Origin: Rhizodiscina lignyota
Lineage: Eukaryota; Ascomycota; Dothideomycetes; Aulographales; Rhizodiscinaceae
Assembly (NCBI GenBank): GCA_010015805.1
Contig: ML978121.1
Span: forward strand, 3,410,001 to 3,474,000
Direction of reading: 5' to 3'
Length of the DNA: 64,000 bases
Of this stretch, positions 1 to 10,449 are shown piece by piece; position 1 is the first letter of the stretch, and each line of letters begins with the position of its first letter. The position numbers and the translations under genes were made by a program. Below the pieces are notes generated by a model. It worked only from the letters and a program-made list of their open reading frames with translations, was not told the origin of the DNA and did no database searches.

Positions 1-668
1 GAATATCGGGGCAAGGGGGTGGCCGAAGGAGCTCCTCCTGCGAACTCTAGAGGGTCGCGTGGAAGAAACTCCGCGAAGAAGTCCGAAGTCGATGGTGTTT
101 GTGAAGAACCGGGTAGGGGCGAGGGAGCGTAGAGAGGCGAGGAAGGCGAATAGTGTGGTGAGAGTGATGCTGGGCGCTCGCGAGCTCCCTGGACAGCAAT
201 GGGATTGCCTTCTACGAACTCTGGATTTCTGGCAGGTTGTTGCGGAGCGGTGATCGATAGTGCTCGTGGCACACTGCGGGAGGGCGAGGTGTTGGATTCT
301 TGTGCACCGGAATCTTGTGAACCAGACTCTTGCGAACCAGACTCTTTTGAACCAGAATCTTGTGAACCGGAAGCTTGTGAGCCAAATCTCCTCTCCAAGA
401 GTGTACGTCTTCCCGCGCGCTCGTTGGCTTCGTAGTCGAGATTGCGACCTGCGAGTCTGAATGCCCAGTGTTCACGAAGTGCTGGTGGGTCCCTGTGGTC
501 CTCGCCGCCGGGCTCCATTTCCTCGTAAGACCTCTGTAAAGGAGTTAGAAAAGGCAGGCAACGCGCAGTGACGCTTGGAGTGGTGTTGCGGAGTGTGGAA
601 GTTAGACGTGTGAATTGCCTTACCTTCGCAGACCGAACGTAACTATCGACCGTCTCGCTGAGAGACAT
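1..668 (-). CDS. Uncharacterised serine/proline-rich protein with GSQ[DE]S repeats, 3' end outside the window
   Basis: Two exons can be read. Exon 1 is 668-624 (starts MSLSETVDSYVR), the intron is 623-534 (GTAAGG...ACAG) and exon 2 runs from 533 off the window edge without a stop. About 190 residues are visible. After a charged N-terminal segment come six imperfect pentapeptide units (GSQAS, GSQDS, GSKES, GSQES, GSQDS, GAQES), then Pro/Ser-rich low-complexity sequence. I recognise no catalytic domain and make no functional call. The reading frame is supported by the uninterrupted frame through the intron and by the repeats keeping the same amino-acid unit while bases vary. The plus-strand ORFs here are shadows. 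Confidence 0.6.
   Translation of the reverse strand, partial: MSLSETVDSYVRSAKVRQFTRLTSTLRNTTPSVTARCLPFLTPLQRSYEEMEPGGEDHRDPPALREHWAFRLAGRNLDYEANERAGRRTLLERRFGSQASGSQDSGSKESGSQESGSQDSGAQESNTSPSRSVPRALSITAPQQPARNPEFVEGNPIAVQGARERPASLSPHYSPSSPLYAPSPLPGSSQTPSTSDFFAEFLPRDPLEFAGGAPSATPLPRY
294..383 (-). repeat. Six-unit 15-nt coding minisatellite
   Basis: Six consecutive 15-nt units, each coding for a variant of Gly-Ser-Gln-Asp/Glu-Ser on the minus strand, lie inside exon 2 of the partial gene. Because the unit length is a multiple of three, copy-number change would keep the frame. Confidence 0.85.
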
Positions 669-1409
669 GGGTGAGGAGTGCTTGCGATCAACGCAGAGGT
701 GTAAGAGAGATGAGGTTGAAGAGAAGTGATGTGTAAGGAAGAAGGCGGAAGAAAGGCGTAGTGTAGAGAAGGAAAGAGAGAGAGTTGCGCCGACGAGAAG
801 TGGGTTGTGCTGCGGTGGCGCGCACAGTCCAGGTTTTCCGTAAACGATATCGAGGTGGTCGGCCCGCAGCTACTTCATCAATAGGCCCGCCACCTACATT
901 TACTTTTTCCTATTGTCCGCGGCTTTAAGAAAAGCGAATGGCTGGCCGCTCAATAAAAGGCGGCGCAGTGCTTGCCATTCTTCTGGGCGACAATGGCAGT
1001 TTGCTTTTCATTCTCAACCGGTTTGGGAAAACGCCACGCCCACCGATTGGGAAAACCTCACGGACACTTCACGATCTCACTCCCTATCCCCGCCACGTGA
1101 CCTGTGACTTTGTTGTCCATGTCTCAATTGTGCAGGGATAAAACAGCACATTGCGCATGAGATGCAGCCACAGAAAGTGTATTGCTACATGCCGAACGCT
1201 TCGCTTGTAACTAAGCTAACACGCGAAACGCAAAGATTCCATCGCCTGCCAGAACCAGCCAACATGGGCGCTTCGTCAGCAGATATGAAATCAAAGCTTA
1301 ACCAAGGCCGAAAAGAGGCATGTTACCGACTTGAGAAGACGCCATGCAACCTGCAGTATTTTACATCAGTGAATCGCCCCCAGAGAATCCCATACCATAT
1401 CCGACGCCC
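669..1409. other. Intergenic, 741 nt
   Basis: This holds the upstream region of the minus-strand gene ending at 668 and the 3' flank of PRP19. A purine-rich stretch (about 700-790) is the likely 5' leader of the first gene. I see no convincing gene. Confidence 0.6.
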
Positions 1410-3088
1410 TCATGATGTTGCTCCGAGAACGTTTAGGGCCCCCTCCTCGGTCAATGCCACTAAGGACTGGGCGTTTGCGCCCCAAGTAAGTGAGACCGCA
1501 GAGATGGCCTTTCGGAAAGGCTCTGACCATTTCTTCGACGACTTGGCGTATTGCTGCACTGCGACGCAGCCAGGTCCCGCAACTGCAAGGAATTGTCCGG
1601 TGTAATCCCACTTTGCGGAGATCACTTGACTTCCAATCTCGACCTGGTGAATGACTGCAGCTTTCCGGAGATCCCACACAGACACGCCAGTCTGGCCTCG
1701 GGAAGCGGATGCCAGCCAGATACCGTTTTCAGAGAAGGACAACGCCTGGATAGGACCCTCTCCCTCAAATGTAGCAGCCACTTCTCCAGAAGTGACGTCG
1801 TAGAGTCGAATCTGGCCGCCCTTAGATCCAGCTGCGAACAGGTGACCGTCTGGATGGAATTCGCCACACGAGAGTTCTGCCAACACAGAGTCAGCGCCGC
1901 ACAAGATTTCTGCAAACAGAGTATCGCATTTTCTGATAACGGAATGGTTGGTGACTTACCGGAATCCGTGAGGATTCGGGAAACGACCTTCATGGTCGTC
2001 AGATCGTAGAGCCTGTACACCTTGTCGACGCCGACTGAGGCCAGAATGTCGCCAGATGGGTGTAATGCTATTGCCGTTACTGCTCCAGCATGTGATCCCA
2101 GCTGTAACCCTTCAGAGCTACTCGGCACATCCTCAAAGACTTTGATGGCTCCAGTAGAAGTTGCCACCACTGGTCGAGAGTTCCACCAAAGAGCGGAGGT
2201 GACTGAGCCACCACCAACCTTGAGAGCTTGAATGACCTTCTTCTCGATGAGGGAGTATATGCCTGCAACGCCTTCTGTGCCCCCAACGATAACGATGGCG
2301 CCAGTCGAATTGATCGCAAGCGCTCGTGCACCAGGATAGATTGCCTCTGTAGTCTGTACCGAGTCGAATGACTCGATGGTGTCTGCAGTAGCCCAGCCCT
2401 CCGGTACAGGCCGCTTTCGCCGCGTTTTCGAAAGCCTGCAATGCTGTTAGCAGGTTAATTCACAGTGTCTTTGGAGCACATACTCTGTCTGTGTCGCCTC
2501 CACCTTGGCAGCGATCTCCTGCGGCAATTCCTCCGGAACATCTACTTCCATCTCATCCCCGTTCTCTGCCACTGCCCCCACAGTCACTTGCGACAGCGCA
2601 TCTCTCGCCTCCCCTCTCTCCGCCTGGAGCCTCGCGATGACCCTCAGTGCTGCGTCATATTCGTACAACGCCGTGCTCAACTCTTGCCGTGTCTGCGCCA
2701 GCTGCTGCTTCAGCGTGTACGTTTCCAGCGCTATCGCGTCCCATTCATTTTGAAAGGCTGAGAGGAGAGAAGGGATAGAGGTGAGTGTTGGAGGACGAGG
2801 ATTCACGGCGCGTGTCGTTTTCAGCTCGATGAGATCGTCGGTCGTAAGCTCCTCGCCATTGACTGGATCGGTGCCGTGCTGCGATATGTAGTCCTCTATG
2901 AGTCGCTTCTCGAAGACATGTCCTAGAGGAATATTAGTTAAGTTACGCGCGTGGGAGAGATTGCGATTTCGACGCACCGCTCTTGCGCGAGGCAACAGGC
3001 ACTTGTGGCTGTTCGCCAGATACTGCCAAATCGTTAGCACTGAGGTCATTCAGGAAATCAAAGAGGTTAGCATACTCGCGCAAAGCAT
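1410..3088 (-). CDS. PRP19: Pre-mRNA-processing factor 19 (U-box E3 ubiquitin ligase of the spliceosome)
   Basis: Five exons: 3088-3076, 3022-2978, 2922-2484, 2435-1960 and 1909-1410, giving 490 residues, the normal Prp19 length. The first coding exon is only 13 nt (M-L-C-A plus one base) and joins to give MLCAISGEQPQVPVASRKSG, the conserved start of the family. Next come the U-box (VFEKRLIEDYI...DPVNGEELTTDDLI), the Prp19 coiled coil (about 65-135) and C-terminal WD40 repeats with HPSGDILASVG, HPDGHLFAAGS and WDYTGQFLAVAG. In the family, Prp19 is the core of the NineTeen complex. It forms tetramers through the coiled coil, activates the spliceosome with K63-linked ubiquitin chains and also acts in DNA repair. 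All four introns are 48-55 nt with GT-AG ends. The last intron has an alternative downstream acceptor, so the join near residue 325 is slightly less sure. Confidence 0.95.
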
Positions 3089-3578
3089 TCTGACGGTGTG
3101 GGGAGCTTGTTGATTTCACGAGTAAACTTCGAATTGCACCCCAGACATTCGCGAACTTTTTAGCGTATCCAAATGTCTTGGCATCACCTTGCTTAGTCAT
3201 TGCCGAATTCCGACTCTACAGATCTCAACCCATTCATTTTTGTCGCGTTTTCTCCGGGCAAAGACACCGGAATCGATAATTTCCGCTTCCTCTTGAGAGT
3301 TGCAATCAACCAGCAATAGTCTCGGAATAGTCTCTATCAGTACCATGACTCAACGTCCCGTAGTCGTAGACTAGCGAAAACAGCGTTCCCGATACCGGGT
3401 AGCACAGATCCAAGGGGAGGATGTCGACATTCAATTGGAATCGAATGGTGCATGCAAGGTCCGCTTCGGGTATAAAGTAACTTCCATGTGACGTTCCTTC
3501 TATCTTTTTCGTACCTTGTCTGCCCCTCATTTCGACTGTTTATGATCTCGGAGTCTGTAAAAACTTCTTGGCATCACG
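3089..3578. other. Divergent intergenic region between PRP19 and the methyltransferase gene
   Basis: A 490-nt region between two divergent start codons, so it should hold both promoters. Apart from the TATA-like site listed separately, no obvious element is seen. An ORF that reads through 3200-2943 on the minus strand overlaps the PRP19 first intron and is a shadow. Confidence 0.6.
3471..3477 (+). promoter_or_regulatory. TATA-like box of the methyltransferase gene
   Basis: TATAAAG lies 102 bases before the start codon at 3579, a usual fungal distance. This is motif matching only. Confidence 0.4.
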
Positions 3579-4481
3579 ATGGCATCAGATATCGGAGAAG
3601 CCGTTAAATCGCATATCTTCAACCCCAAGTTATCTGATGTTCCACCTGCTTTTAGCGAGCTGCTGGAGAAATACTCTGGCGTCCCTAAAGATGCTCAAAT
3701 CGAGCATATCACCAGCACCAGGAACAAGGCATTCAAACACCATGCGTACCCGTGTCTTGGCCGCTTCCGATTTACAGGACTGGAACTGTCCTCCTTTCCA
3801 AAGTACAGCGACGTCTTGAAGATCCTGAAGCAACCCAATGACTCAGGATCCGATGAGAAGGAACCGCTCTTCATCGATTTAGGCTGCTGTGTCGGCCAGG
3901 ACATCCGCAAGCTCATCCTCGACGGCGCTCCAGTGACTCGCGTATACGGCGCTGACCTCCTACCCCCATTCATCGACATTGGGTATGAGATGTTCCGTGA
4001 CGCAGACAGATTCCCAAGGGACCATTTCCTCGCTCCGGCGAACCTGCTTGAAGACACTCCAGACGATCCACTTAGACGAATGGACGGCAGGTTAACGATA
4101 GTGCACATCAGCGCCGTGTTCCATCTCTTTCAGCTCGACAACCAGACCGTCACCGCCAAGCGCATCATGCGTCTGCTGAACCGCAAGGCGGGCAAGTGCC
4201 TCGTCTTAGGTGCAGATACGGCGAATATCACGTCTGGGTTCTACACGCGTACAAGCGGCACCGTTCGCTACAGGCACAACCTTGAGAGCTGGACCCAGCT
4301 GTGGAAAGATGTTGCAAAGGAGCTCCCCGGTTGCAGTGTTGAAGTGGAGATGCAGCTCAACAAAAGAGACGTTACTACAAGGTTTAACGACATTGAAGTA
4401 GAGCAGAAGAGAAGTCAAGCATATATGGAGGAAGGGTTCAGGTGGGCGGTTTGGTCTGTATGGGTCACCTTCACGGATTAG
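3579..4481 (+). CDS. Class I SAM-dependent methyltransferase
   Basis: Single exon, 300 residues. A Rossmann-type SAM-binding motif I is present (LFIDLGCCVGQDIRKL, Asp100 and the following glycines), followed by the acidic motif II (VYGADLLPPFIDIGYEMF) and a motif near DGRLTIVHISAVFHLF. Overall it resembles fungal methyltransferases of about 280 residues such as those in meroterpenoid clusters (AusD-like), some of which act outside clusters. The N-terminus carries the family's typical pattern with a Pro-rich turn before AFKHHAYPCLGRFRF. No polyketide synthase, NRPS or terpene cyclase is next to it, so the substrate (a small molecule carboxylate, hydroxyl or other group) cannot be named. It starts at the first ATG after a TATA-like box. 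Confidence 0.8.
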   Translation: MASDIGEAVKSHIFNPKLSDVPPAFSELLEKYSGVPKDAQIEHITSTRNKAFKHHAYPCLGRFRFTGLELSSFPKYSDVLKILKQPNDSGSDEKEPLFIDLGCCVGQDIRKLILDGAPVTRVYGADLLPPFIDIGYEMFRDADRFPRDHFLAPANLLEDTPDDPLRRMDGRLTIVHISAVFHLFQLDNQTVTAKRIMRLLNRKAGKCLVLGADTANITSGFYTRTSGTVRYRHNLESWTQLWKDVAKELPGCSVEVEMQLNKRDVTTRFNDIEVEQKRSQAYMEEGFRWAVWSVWVTFTD

Positions 4482-4578
4482 AGACTCGGTAAATGGTGTG
4501 GGTGGTGACTTTTCAAATTAGCGATGCGCTCTACGGTCGATGTTCCTGTCGGTTTTTATCAACCCCCATACAGACTGT

Positions 4579-6252
4579 TCAATTCGAATCCTCCTTCTCA
4601 ATGACCAACAGCGACAAGGCATGAATTGGCAGGCTGAGTGACACCTTCGCGCATCCCCCCTCCACATTCAAAGCTGTCGGCTTGCCAAGCGTGGCAAGCA
4701 ATCCGGCAGCCCTAAGCTCCGCGTGCTGCTCGGCCGTAGGATTCTGCGGCGAACCCATGGACATCCACTTCGTGTATGAATTGCTGTGCTCGTTATCGAG
4801 GCGGTAATGCGTCAGCCTCGCATTACCATTCCACGAGAGGCCTTCAACTGCGACGTCGATCTCCGCATCCGGCTTCGGCAGATCGTCGTCGTGGTAGTGC
4901 CATATGAAGACGTACGCCTTGTCCCCGTCGACGCTGGAAATCGCGCCAACGTCCGTCGCATTTCTAACGCCATTTGTAACTACATCTTCCAGTGGCTGCT
5001 GGCCTGAGCTGATAGCCTTGACGCGCGTGCCCGTCATCTTCACGAGCATCCTATGCGCATTTAGGACGGGCTTGTCGATCCTGTTCGTCGTGACGACGCG
5101 GAAGCCGCTGAAGTACTCGTCATGATCGTACTCAAACGCCCACGTGAGAGAGCCCTGGTGGTTGACGCCGTACTTTTTGGAAAGGTCCATTGTCCGCGTG
5201 AAGCCTGCGGCGATGAAGGACGGGTAGAGCAGTCCGTTTCGGTAGCCATACTGTGGGGTGATGCAAGCTGCACAGCCGTCGGGATCCTGTTCGCCGACGA
5301 CGATGGGTTTGGACTTTGTCTGAGGATAGGATGCGATGACTTTGAAAGCGTCGTTGACGTTCTGGAGCTGTGCAGCGATGCCCATCTGCACGTAGCCGGA
5401 TGTGCTACTGGTGTTGATGTAATTGGGAGCACCCTTGGCATGGAAGGACACAAAGTCAAGTGGCGTGCCCTTCTCTCCAGTCGCGTAGTTTGTTCCATCC
5501 AAGCAATGTTCGATGAAATTGCCAAGGTAGTCACCAGAAGGTCCACCAGCAACTTCTGCTCCGCCGACTCTGGCCGTTGGAATGGCTCTGCGGATGCCGT
5601 TGACAGCATAGTCGTGCAACTTGTAGAATTGTGGAATAGTGCCGTTCCAGTATGGAATGTTCGGTTCGTTCCAGATCTCCCAGTACCACGAGTTTACCTC
5701 CTCTAGACCATATCTCTCGAGGCAGTGCTTCGCCCACTGGTAGATCAGCTCACCCCACTTCTCGTAGCTCTTCGGAGGATGAGACCAGCCTGTATAGATG
5801 TCGTTGTATGCGGACGTTGGGGTGAAGTTGAAAAAGTAAGGGAGTGGATTGATAGCAAGTGCCTCTGGCATGAATCCGGCTTGCACATAGGGCTTGACAT
5901 TATTCTTCAGGTACGAATCAAAGATGCGGTCAACTACGGTATAGTTGTAGATTGGGTTGCCTTCGGCATCTTCAGTATAGATATTTGTACTCCCGAACTT
6001 TAGTGTCGTCTCCAAGCCATTACCGGTAGTGAGCAAGTTGTGAGTTCGGAAATATGTCTGATGCGGCCCAAGGTGACCCAGATCGTTCAAAGTGGCCGAG
6101 CCGTCAGGATAGAAGGCATAGTCTGGCTCATCTGCGCCGAAGAATCGGGCTGTCGGTACATATGGTCCCATGGACTGTCCAACATCTACCTGGATAGAGA
6201 CCTGTCGAGCCGTGACGGCAGGCAAAGCTAAAAAGGCGAGGTTCCACAGCAT
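4579..6252 (-). CDS. Secreted GH39-type glycoside hydrolase (beta-xylosidase-like)
   Basis: The frame is open from 6315, but I prefer the ATG at 6252 because it puts a classic signal peptide at the N-terminus (MLWNLAFLALPAVTA, then RQVSIQ). That gives 557 residues. The acid/base site is WEIWNEPN (Glu196 in this numbering). The likely nucleophile is Glu321 in KPIVVGEQDP, at the expected distance. Clan GH-A folds use such Glu pairs for retaining hydrolysis. The pattern (TYFRTHNLL near the start, YWEIWNEPN, DFVSFHAKG) fits fungal GH39 beta-xylosidases or related exo-acting enzymes acting on plant or fungal polysaccharide fragments outside the cell. The exact substrate is inferred. The gene is convergent with the methyltransferase, only 97 bases apart. 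Confidence 0.85.
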   Translation of the reverse strand: MLWNLAFLALPAVTARQVSIQVDVGQSMGPYVPTARFFGADEPDYAFYPDGSATLNDLGHLGPHQTYFRTHNLLTTGNGLETTLKFGSTNIYTEDAEGNPIYNYTVVDRIFDSYLKNNVKPYVQAGFMPEALAINPLPYFFNFTPTSAYNDIYTGWSHPPKSYEKWGELIYQWAKHCLERYGLEEVNSWYWEIWNEPNIPYWNGTIPQFYKLHDYAVNGIRRAIPTARVGGAEVAGGPSGDYLGNFIEHCLDGTNYATGEKGTPLDFVSFHAKGAPNYINTSSTSGYVQMGIAAQLQNVNDAFKVIASYPQTKSKPIVVGEQDPDGCAACITPQYGYRNGLLYPSFIAAGFTRTMDLSKKYGVNHQGSLTWAFEYDHDEYFSGFRVVTTNRIDKPVLNAHRMLVKMTGTRVKAISSGQQPLEDVVTNGVRNATDVGAISSVDGDKAYVFIWHYHDDDLPKPDAEIDVAVEGLSWNGNARLTHYRLDNEHSNSYTKWMSMGSPQNPTAEQHAELRAAGLLATLGKPTALNVEGGCAKVSLSLPIHALSLLVIEKEDSN

Positions 6253-7348
6253 GTTGGAGCCACTGGAAATCATGGCGGACAGATTGAACGTGGAAAAATT
6301 ACCGTAGATATCCATTTTGCAGCTGAACGGAAATGCTCCCCTTTAAACTAAACTAGCGAAGCTGTGAAATATCCGGAATGACTTCACTTTGCTTACCTTG
6401 TCTGCGGGGTACGTACTTTTCCAAGCAAAGTTGCTGCATTTGCTCTCGTAAACGTGCTATAGCTTAAGGGGAGCTCCTGATGCTCGGTGTATTTTCCGCC
6501 ATGCAAGGCACAAATCGTGAGGAGTTCTGCCGGGGATCGACGCTGTAGAACAGGTGGAGAGGCATGGATAGATGCTTCCTCGGACAAGAACATTGCGCGG
6601 GGAGATATACCATTTTCCTGTTGATGTTAAGAGAGGATGTGATTCCGCTTGATCCAGAAATGCTTGATATGTACTAGAGACATTCAGAAGTTGCTGTTCA
6701 CCCTATGTGAGGTATTTGTTGAAGAATGAGCACTGTATGGAAGGTGTCATCCCCCTGACGAGAGTGTCACGCCAAGGCTTTGGAGTTGGCTTTTCAGAGC
6801 ACTTTCTAGGTTATACCTGGCTGATAATAGAGCTCTCTTTTAACACTTTAGATTTTCCGCCTTGGCGATGCATATGCCCGATGTCGCATGTAAGAAGAAT
6901 AGAGAAGTCCACTCTCAGCTCAAGATGAAAGATTTTTAAGGTACTCGAGTGCGGCGAACTTTAATGAAGCCGAGGACAACATAGCGATGTCTTGGCGTTC
7001 TTTTCCTCAATGAGAAACCCCGAGACGGCCGGATCGCACAACAGGACCATTACAACTCATAATACTCCTTTGACACTGGATATAGGAACTAGTTTAAAAA
7101 ATTGTTTAGTGCAGGTTTTTTAATTACTGTAGATGCATCATTGGCTGAGTTCAAATGGGGGTCAATTTCAGGCTTCAAATGCTCGCTTTTAAGGAAAGAT
7201 GGGACGAAGCTTGGCGCCAAGTATTGAAATATTACACTGTAATAGGTCTAGTGCATGACTTTCCAACGTGCCGAGGTTGACTTTTTGATCCATATCAGAT
7301 TCACCGACTCGCATTCAGAATGTTTTTTCTAACCATGATACGAAAAAT
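6253..7348. other. Divergent intergenic region, about 1.1 kb
   Basis: It lies between the start codons of the GH39 gene (minus) and the thioesterase gene (plus). It is AT-richer than the flanking genes. Short ORFs such as 6393-6593 (minus) and 6707-6928 (plus) show no family features and I do not call them. Confidence 0.6.
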
Positions 7349-7945
7349 ATGGTAGCTCAGGAGCCAGAGCGGCTTCAGAGAGCTGACGTCCCACCTGACG
7401 TCGCACAGCGCTTGCGCAAGATCCCTTGGTGTGCAGAGATCCTCGACGATCCCTCGTTGATTTCCATCTACACCTATTCACGCGAACGGAAAGAGAGCAC
7501 AGAAGACAGCTTGATCGCAGAGACGTTCAAATCCAAGGATACGATCCATACCTGGGAAACTTTCTACAGATATCACAAACCTAGCAGTGACAAGAATGGC
7601 CCAATCGGAGAAACGATCACTATTCTCGGATTCGGTTCAGGCCTGAATGGACATCCGAAACTTCTTCACGGAGGAACGGTGGCTGCAGTAATGGACGAAG
7701 TCATCACTTACCTTGGAGGTCGACATAATTCGCCTGGGATGTCAGGATATACGGCCTTTCTAAAAGTCGACTACAAGAAACCTATCCCAACGCCTTGTAC
7801 GGTTCTCCTGCGGGTGATCATGGAAGGGAGATCAGCAGGAAGAAAGCAGTGGCTCAGAGGCACATTGGAAGATGGAAATGGTGTCATCCTCGCAACGGGA
7901 GAGAGCTTGGTGGTAGAGGTGCCGAAGAATGCTACAAAGCTGTAG
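7349..7945 (+). CDS. Hot-dog fold thioesterase (PaaI/THEM4-like)
   Basis: Single exon, 198 residues. The second half has the 4HBT hot-dog signature: NGHPKLLHGGTVAAVMDEV with His107-Gly108-Gly109 and Asp116. It is followed by the beta strand SGYTAFLKVDYKKPIPTP and a second pair of strands ending GVILATGESLVVEVPK. In this superfamily the His-Gly-Gly helix start and the Asp hydrolyse acyl-CoA or related thioesters, usually as dimers or tetramers. The roughly 85-residue N-terminal region without a clear motif is common in fungal members. The natural acyl substrate is unknown. No mitochondrial presequence or signal peptide is evident, so a cytosolic site is likely. Confidence 0.85.
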   Translation: MVAQEPERLQRADVPPDVAQRLRKIPWCAEILDDPSLISIYTYSRERKESTEDSLIAETFKSKDTIHTWETFYRYHKPSSDKNGPIGETITILGFGSGLNGHPKLLHGGTVAAVMDEVITYLGGRHNSPGMSGYTAFLKVDYKKPIPTPCTVLLRVIMEGRSAGRKQWLRGTLEDGNGVILATGESLVVEVPKNATKL

Positions 7946-8437
7946 CATCGGGGAAGGTGGCTGAGCATGTTCAATGGAGTTATGAGGGAATTAGAGATGA
8001 CATGATAGAATAGGTGGCACGTCATATAATGGAACTCATTCAAGAATATCTCATCCAAGAGAGATGTCCACAAGTGCGCATGGATATGAAAGGCCTCTAC
8101 GTGCAGCTTTCAGGGGCGCCTGCAAAAGTTTGATGCCAAGGCCCAGGCCGTGTTCGGAAGGCGGCAGGCTGCAGGGCAGAAGCAGGCAAGAGCAGGCCCG
8201 CGATGATGCCGTGCATTTCACCCTGCACCTACCCCGAATCTTCCTCTGCCTACTATAACAGCCTATTGATACTACATAGTATACCGCGCGCACACGTTCA
8301 CTCATTGTTCTCACGCTTTTCCTCTTTACTACATTCCTGGACAAACTCATTCTCTTTATACCTGAGCGATCCGCTCATACATCTTCATATCTACATCTCA
8401 CGCGACCAGAGCCTGGTCAGCGCATTGCAAAAGAACC
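7946..8437. other. Intergenic, 492 nt, likely DOT1 promoter
   Basis: The segment just before DOT1 (about 8240-8437) is C/T-rich, as is usual for fungal promoters and 5' leaders. No gene is seen. Confidence 0.5.
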
Positions 8438-10046
8438 ATGTTCAACGTTAAGCAGGCCAAGAAGCCTGTTATCAAAAAAGTCCTCGAGCCTGTCAAGGAG
8501 CCTCCAAAGAAGAAACCGCTTCCTCAGCGTCATCCAAGCCTCTCCACCCCCGCACAAGCACTTGCCCGCGATGCAGCTCGTCGGTCCCCTGCCGTTAAGT
8601 CGCGACCAACGACAAACGGTCATTCCAACGGCCTTAAACCGCGCTCCAAGCCCTCTCCAGCAGTAAGGACGCCAGCTCCGCTCAAGCGCAAAAGACCAGG
8701 GACACCGCTGCAAGTCCTAAGCTCAGACAGCGAGGGAGATGACGACTTCAGCACGGATGGCGAGGTCAAGAGGAGAAAGCAAGCGCCCAAGGTCGATAGC
8801 CTTGAGCCAGACACTCGGAGAGATATATGGACGACAAGTACTCTTGTTTCGGCAGAGGATATAGGCGCGCTCATACACGGCGCTGATCTGACCTCTGGGA
8901 AGCACAAAGCCGCCACTGGCATAGGTCCAGAGTTGTTCAACCCTGCGTTCGGCATCGCAGAGGGAGAAGAAGTACCTGTCTTGGAGCTGCAATATCCCAG
9001 CGCGGCTCCTCCAGAACGGTATGATGTCCAGCCTCTATATTTTAGACTCGATTAGCTGACTATATTTCAGCTTCCAGCTCGTTTATCCCAAAGATGGCAG
9101 CGAATACCGCCCTCTCTATGACATTGTCGACACCATAGAGGCAATCCTCACTCACTACTTCCCACCCTCGCAATCCGCGACACTCACCGACGAGTCCACC
9201 GGCATCCCGCGGCGCTTACGCGTCGCATTCAAAGCTGTCAACCTCTCCGACTTTCGCGCCGTCGTCGACGAATTCAATACACTCATGAGAACGTCTCTTA
9301 AGGACGGTACAATCATTAAGCACCTCTCCACTTTACATCAAGTCCCCATAACCCTCATCGAGCGCATCCTCGAATGCCAGACGTACGAGCGCACAATCGC
9401 ACCGCATGTGGCGGAACTGAAGGTTCCCAAGAAGGACCTGAAAGAGACCAAGAACAACGTCTACGGCGAGATCAAGCCGCGCTTTGCGCACGACATCTTC
9501 CGCGAGACGAAGTTGCGCAGTGGACAGGTCTTCATCGACCTTGGCAGTGGCGTAGGAAATGTCGCTGTGCAGGCGGCGCTCGAGACGGGCGCAGAGAGCT
9601 GGGGCATTGAGATCATGCCGAAGCCAGCAATGTACGCAGTGCACCAGAAGCACGAATTCGAAGCGCGGTGCAAGCTCTGGGGTATCAGACCTGGCGCCGC
9701 GAATTTGGTTACAGGCGATTTCCTCGCTTCGCCGGAGATTGATAACGTGCTGAAGCGCGCGGATGTAGTACTCGTCAACAACCGCGTTTTTGAGGCGGAT
9801 CTGAATAACAAGCTTGTCATGAAGTTCTTGGACCTGAAGGAGGGGTGCCAGATTGTGAGTCTGGAGCCGTTCGTCACCAAGGACCACAAGATCAGCGAGC
9901 GCAACAGCTGGGATCCGAAGAATCTGCTGCGCTTCGTGAAAGAAATGCACTATGGAAGCGATCGCGTGAGTTGGTCGAACGACCCTGGTGAGTGGTGGAT
10001 GGCCGTCAAGGACAGCGAGCCAATGCGGAAGTTCGGACTTGTATAA
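8438..10046 (+). CDS. DOT1: Histone H3 lysine-79 methyltransferase Dot1
   Basis: Two exons, 8438-9018 and 9071-10046, with a 52-nt intron (GTATGA...TTTCAG) that joins to ...PPERFQLVYPKDG. The product has 518 residues. The N-terminal 130 residues are Lys/Pro-rich and basic, with an acidic patch (SSDSEGDDD), as expected for nucleosome binding. The catalytic DOT1 domain has VYGEIKPRFAHDIF, the SAM motif FIDLGSGVGNVAVQ (Asp350), GIEIMPKPA, the NNRVFEADLNNKL active-site loop and the C-terminal SWSNDPGEWW strand. The family is the only non-SET histone lysine methyltransferase. It methylates H3K79 on nucleosomes and acts in telomeric silencing and the DNA-damage response. The gene is convergent with ASE1. 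The antisense ORF across 9333-10256 is a shadow. Confidence 0.95.
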
Positions 10047-10449
10047 ATGCAGCATTGTTCTAGTTAACTTGGCTTCACATGTCAGTATTGGTATAGATAA
10101 GCTCGGGTAGCTTGCAAGTTGTATCATTGCATGAGACTTGGATTTGTTGCTGTGCAGCGAGCACGCCTTTTGGTACAATACCATATGTTCGACTTCTAAA
10201 CAGTAGTTTTCCGTCCGACCTTCCCCTTTCGCCTTTGCCTGACTCGTTGTTTCCAACTCCGAAGTGCCCCAAAAACGAGATTATGACTCCAAATACAGAC
10301 AAGAAGAAGAGAATGAAAGCTGCATAGGATGAAGCTCATCCTACAACATGAACAGACGAAGAGAATGCCCGCCCATGACTGGTTTACTCAAGATACGGAT
10401 CCAAAATGAACGAGTCAACCTGGTCATCATCGAAGCAACCAGAACACAC
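10047..10449. other. Convergent 3' intergenic, 403 nt
   Basis: 3' flanks of DOT1 (plus) and ASE1 (minus). No gene or clear terminator is seen. Confidence 0.5.

Noticed and set aside
3579-4481. Methyltransferase as part of a secondary-metabolite cluster
   Set aside because: No backbone synthase or tailoring genes are adjacent; neighbours are housekeeping genes and a glycosidase.
9333-10256. 307-residue minus-strand ORF over DOT1
   Set aside because: Antisense shadow of the DOT1 catalytic exon; no domain of its own.
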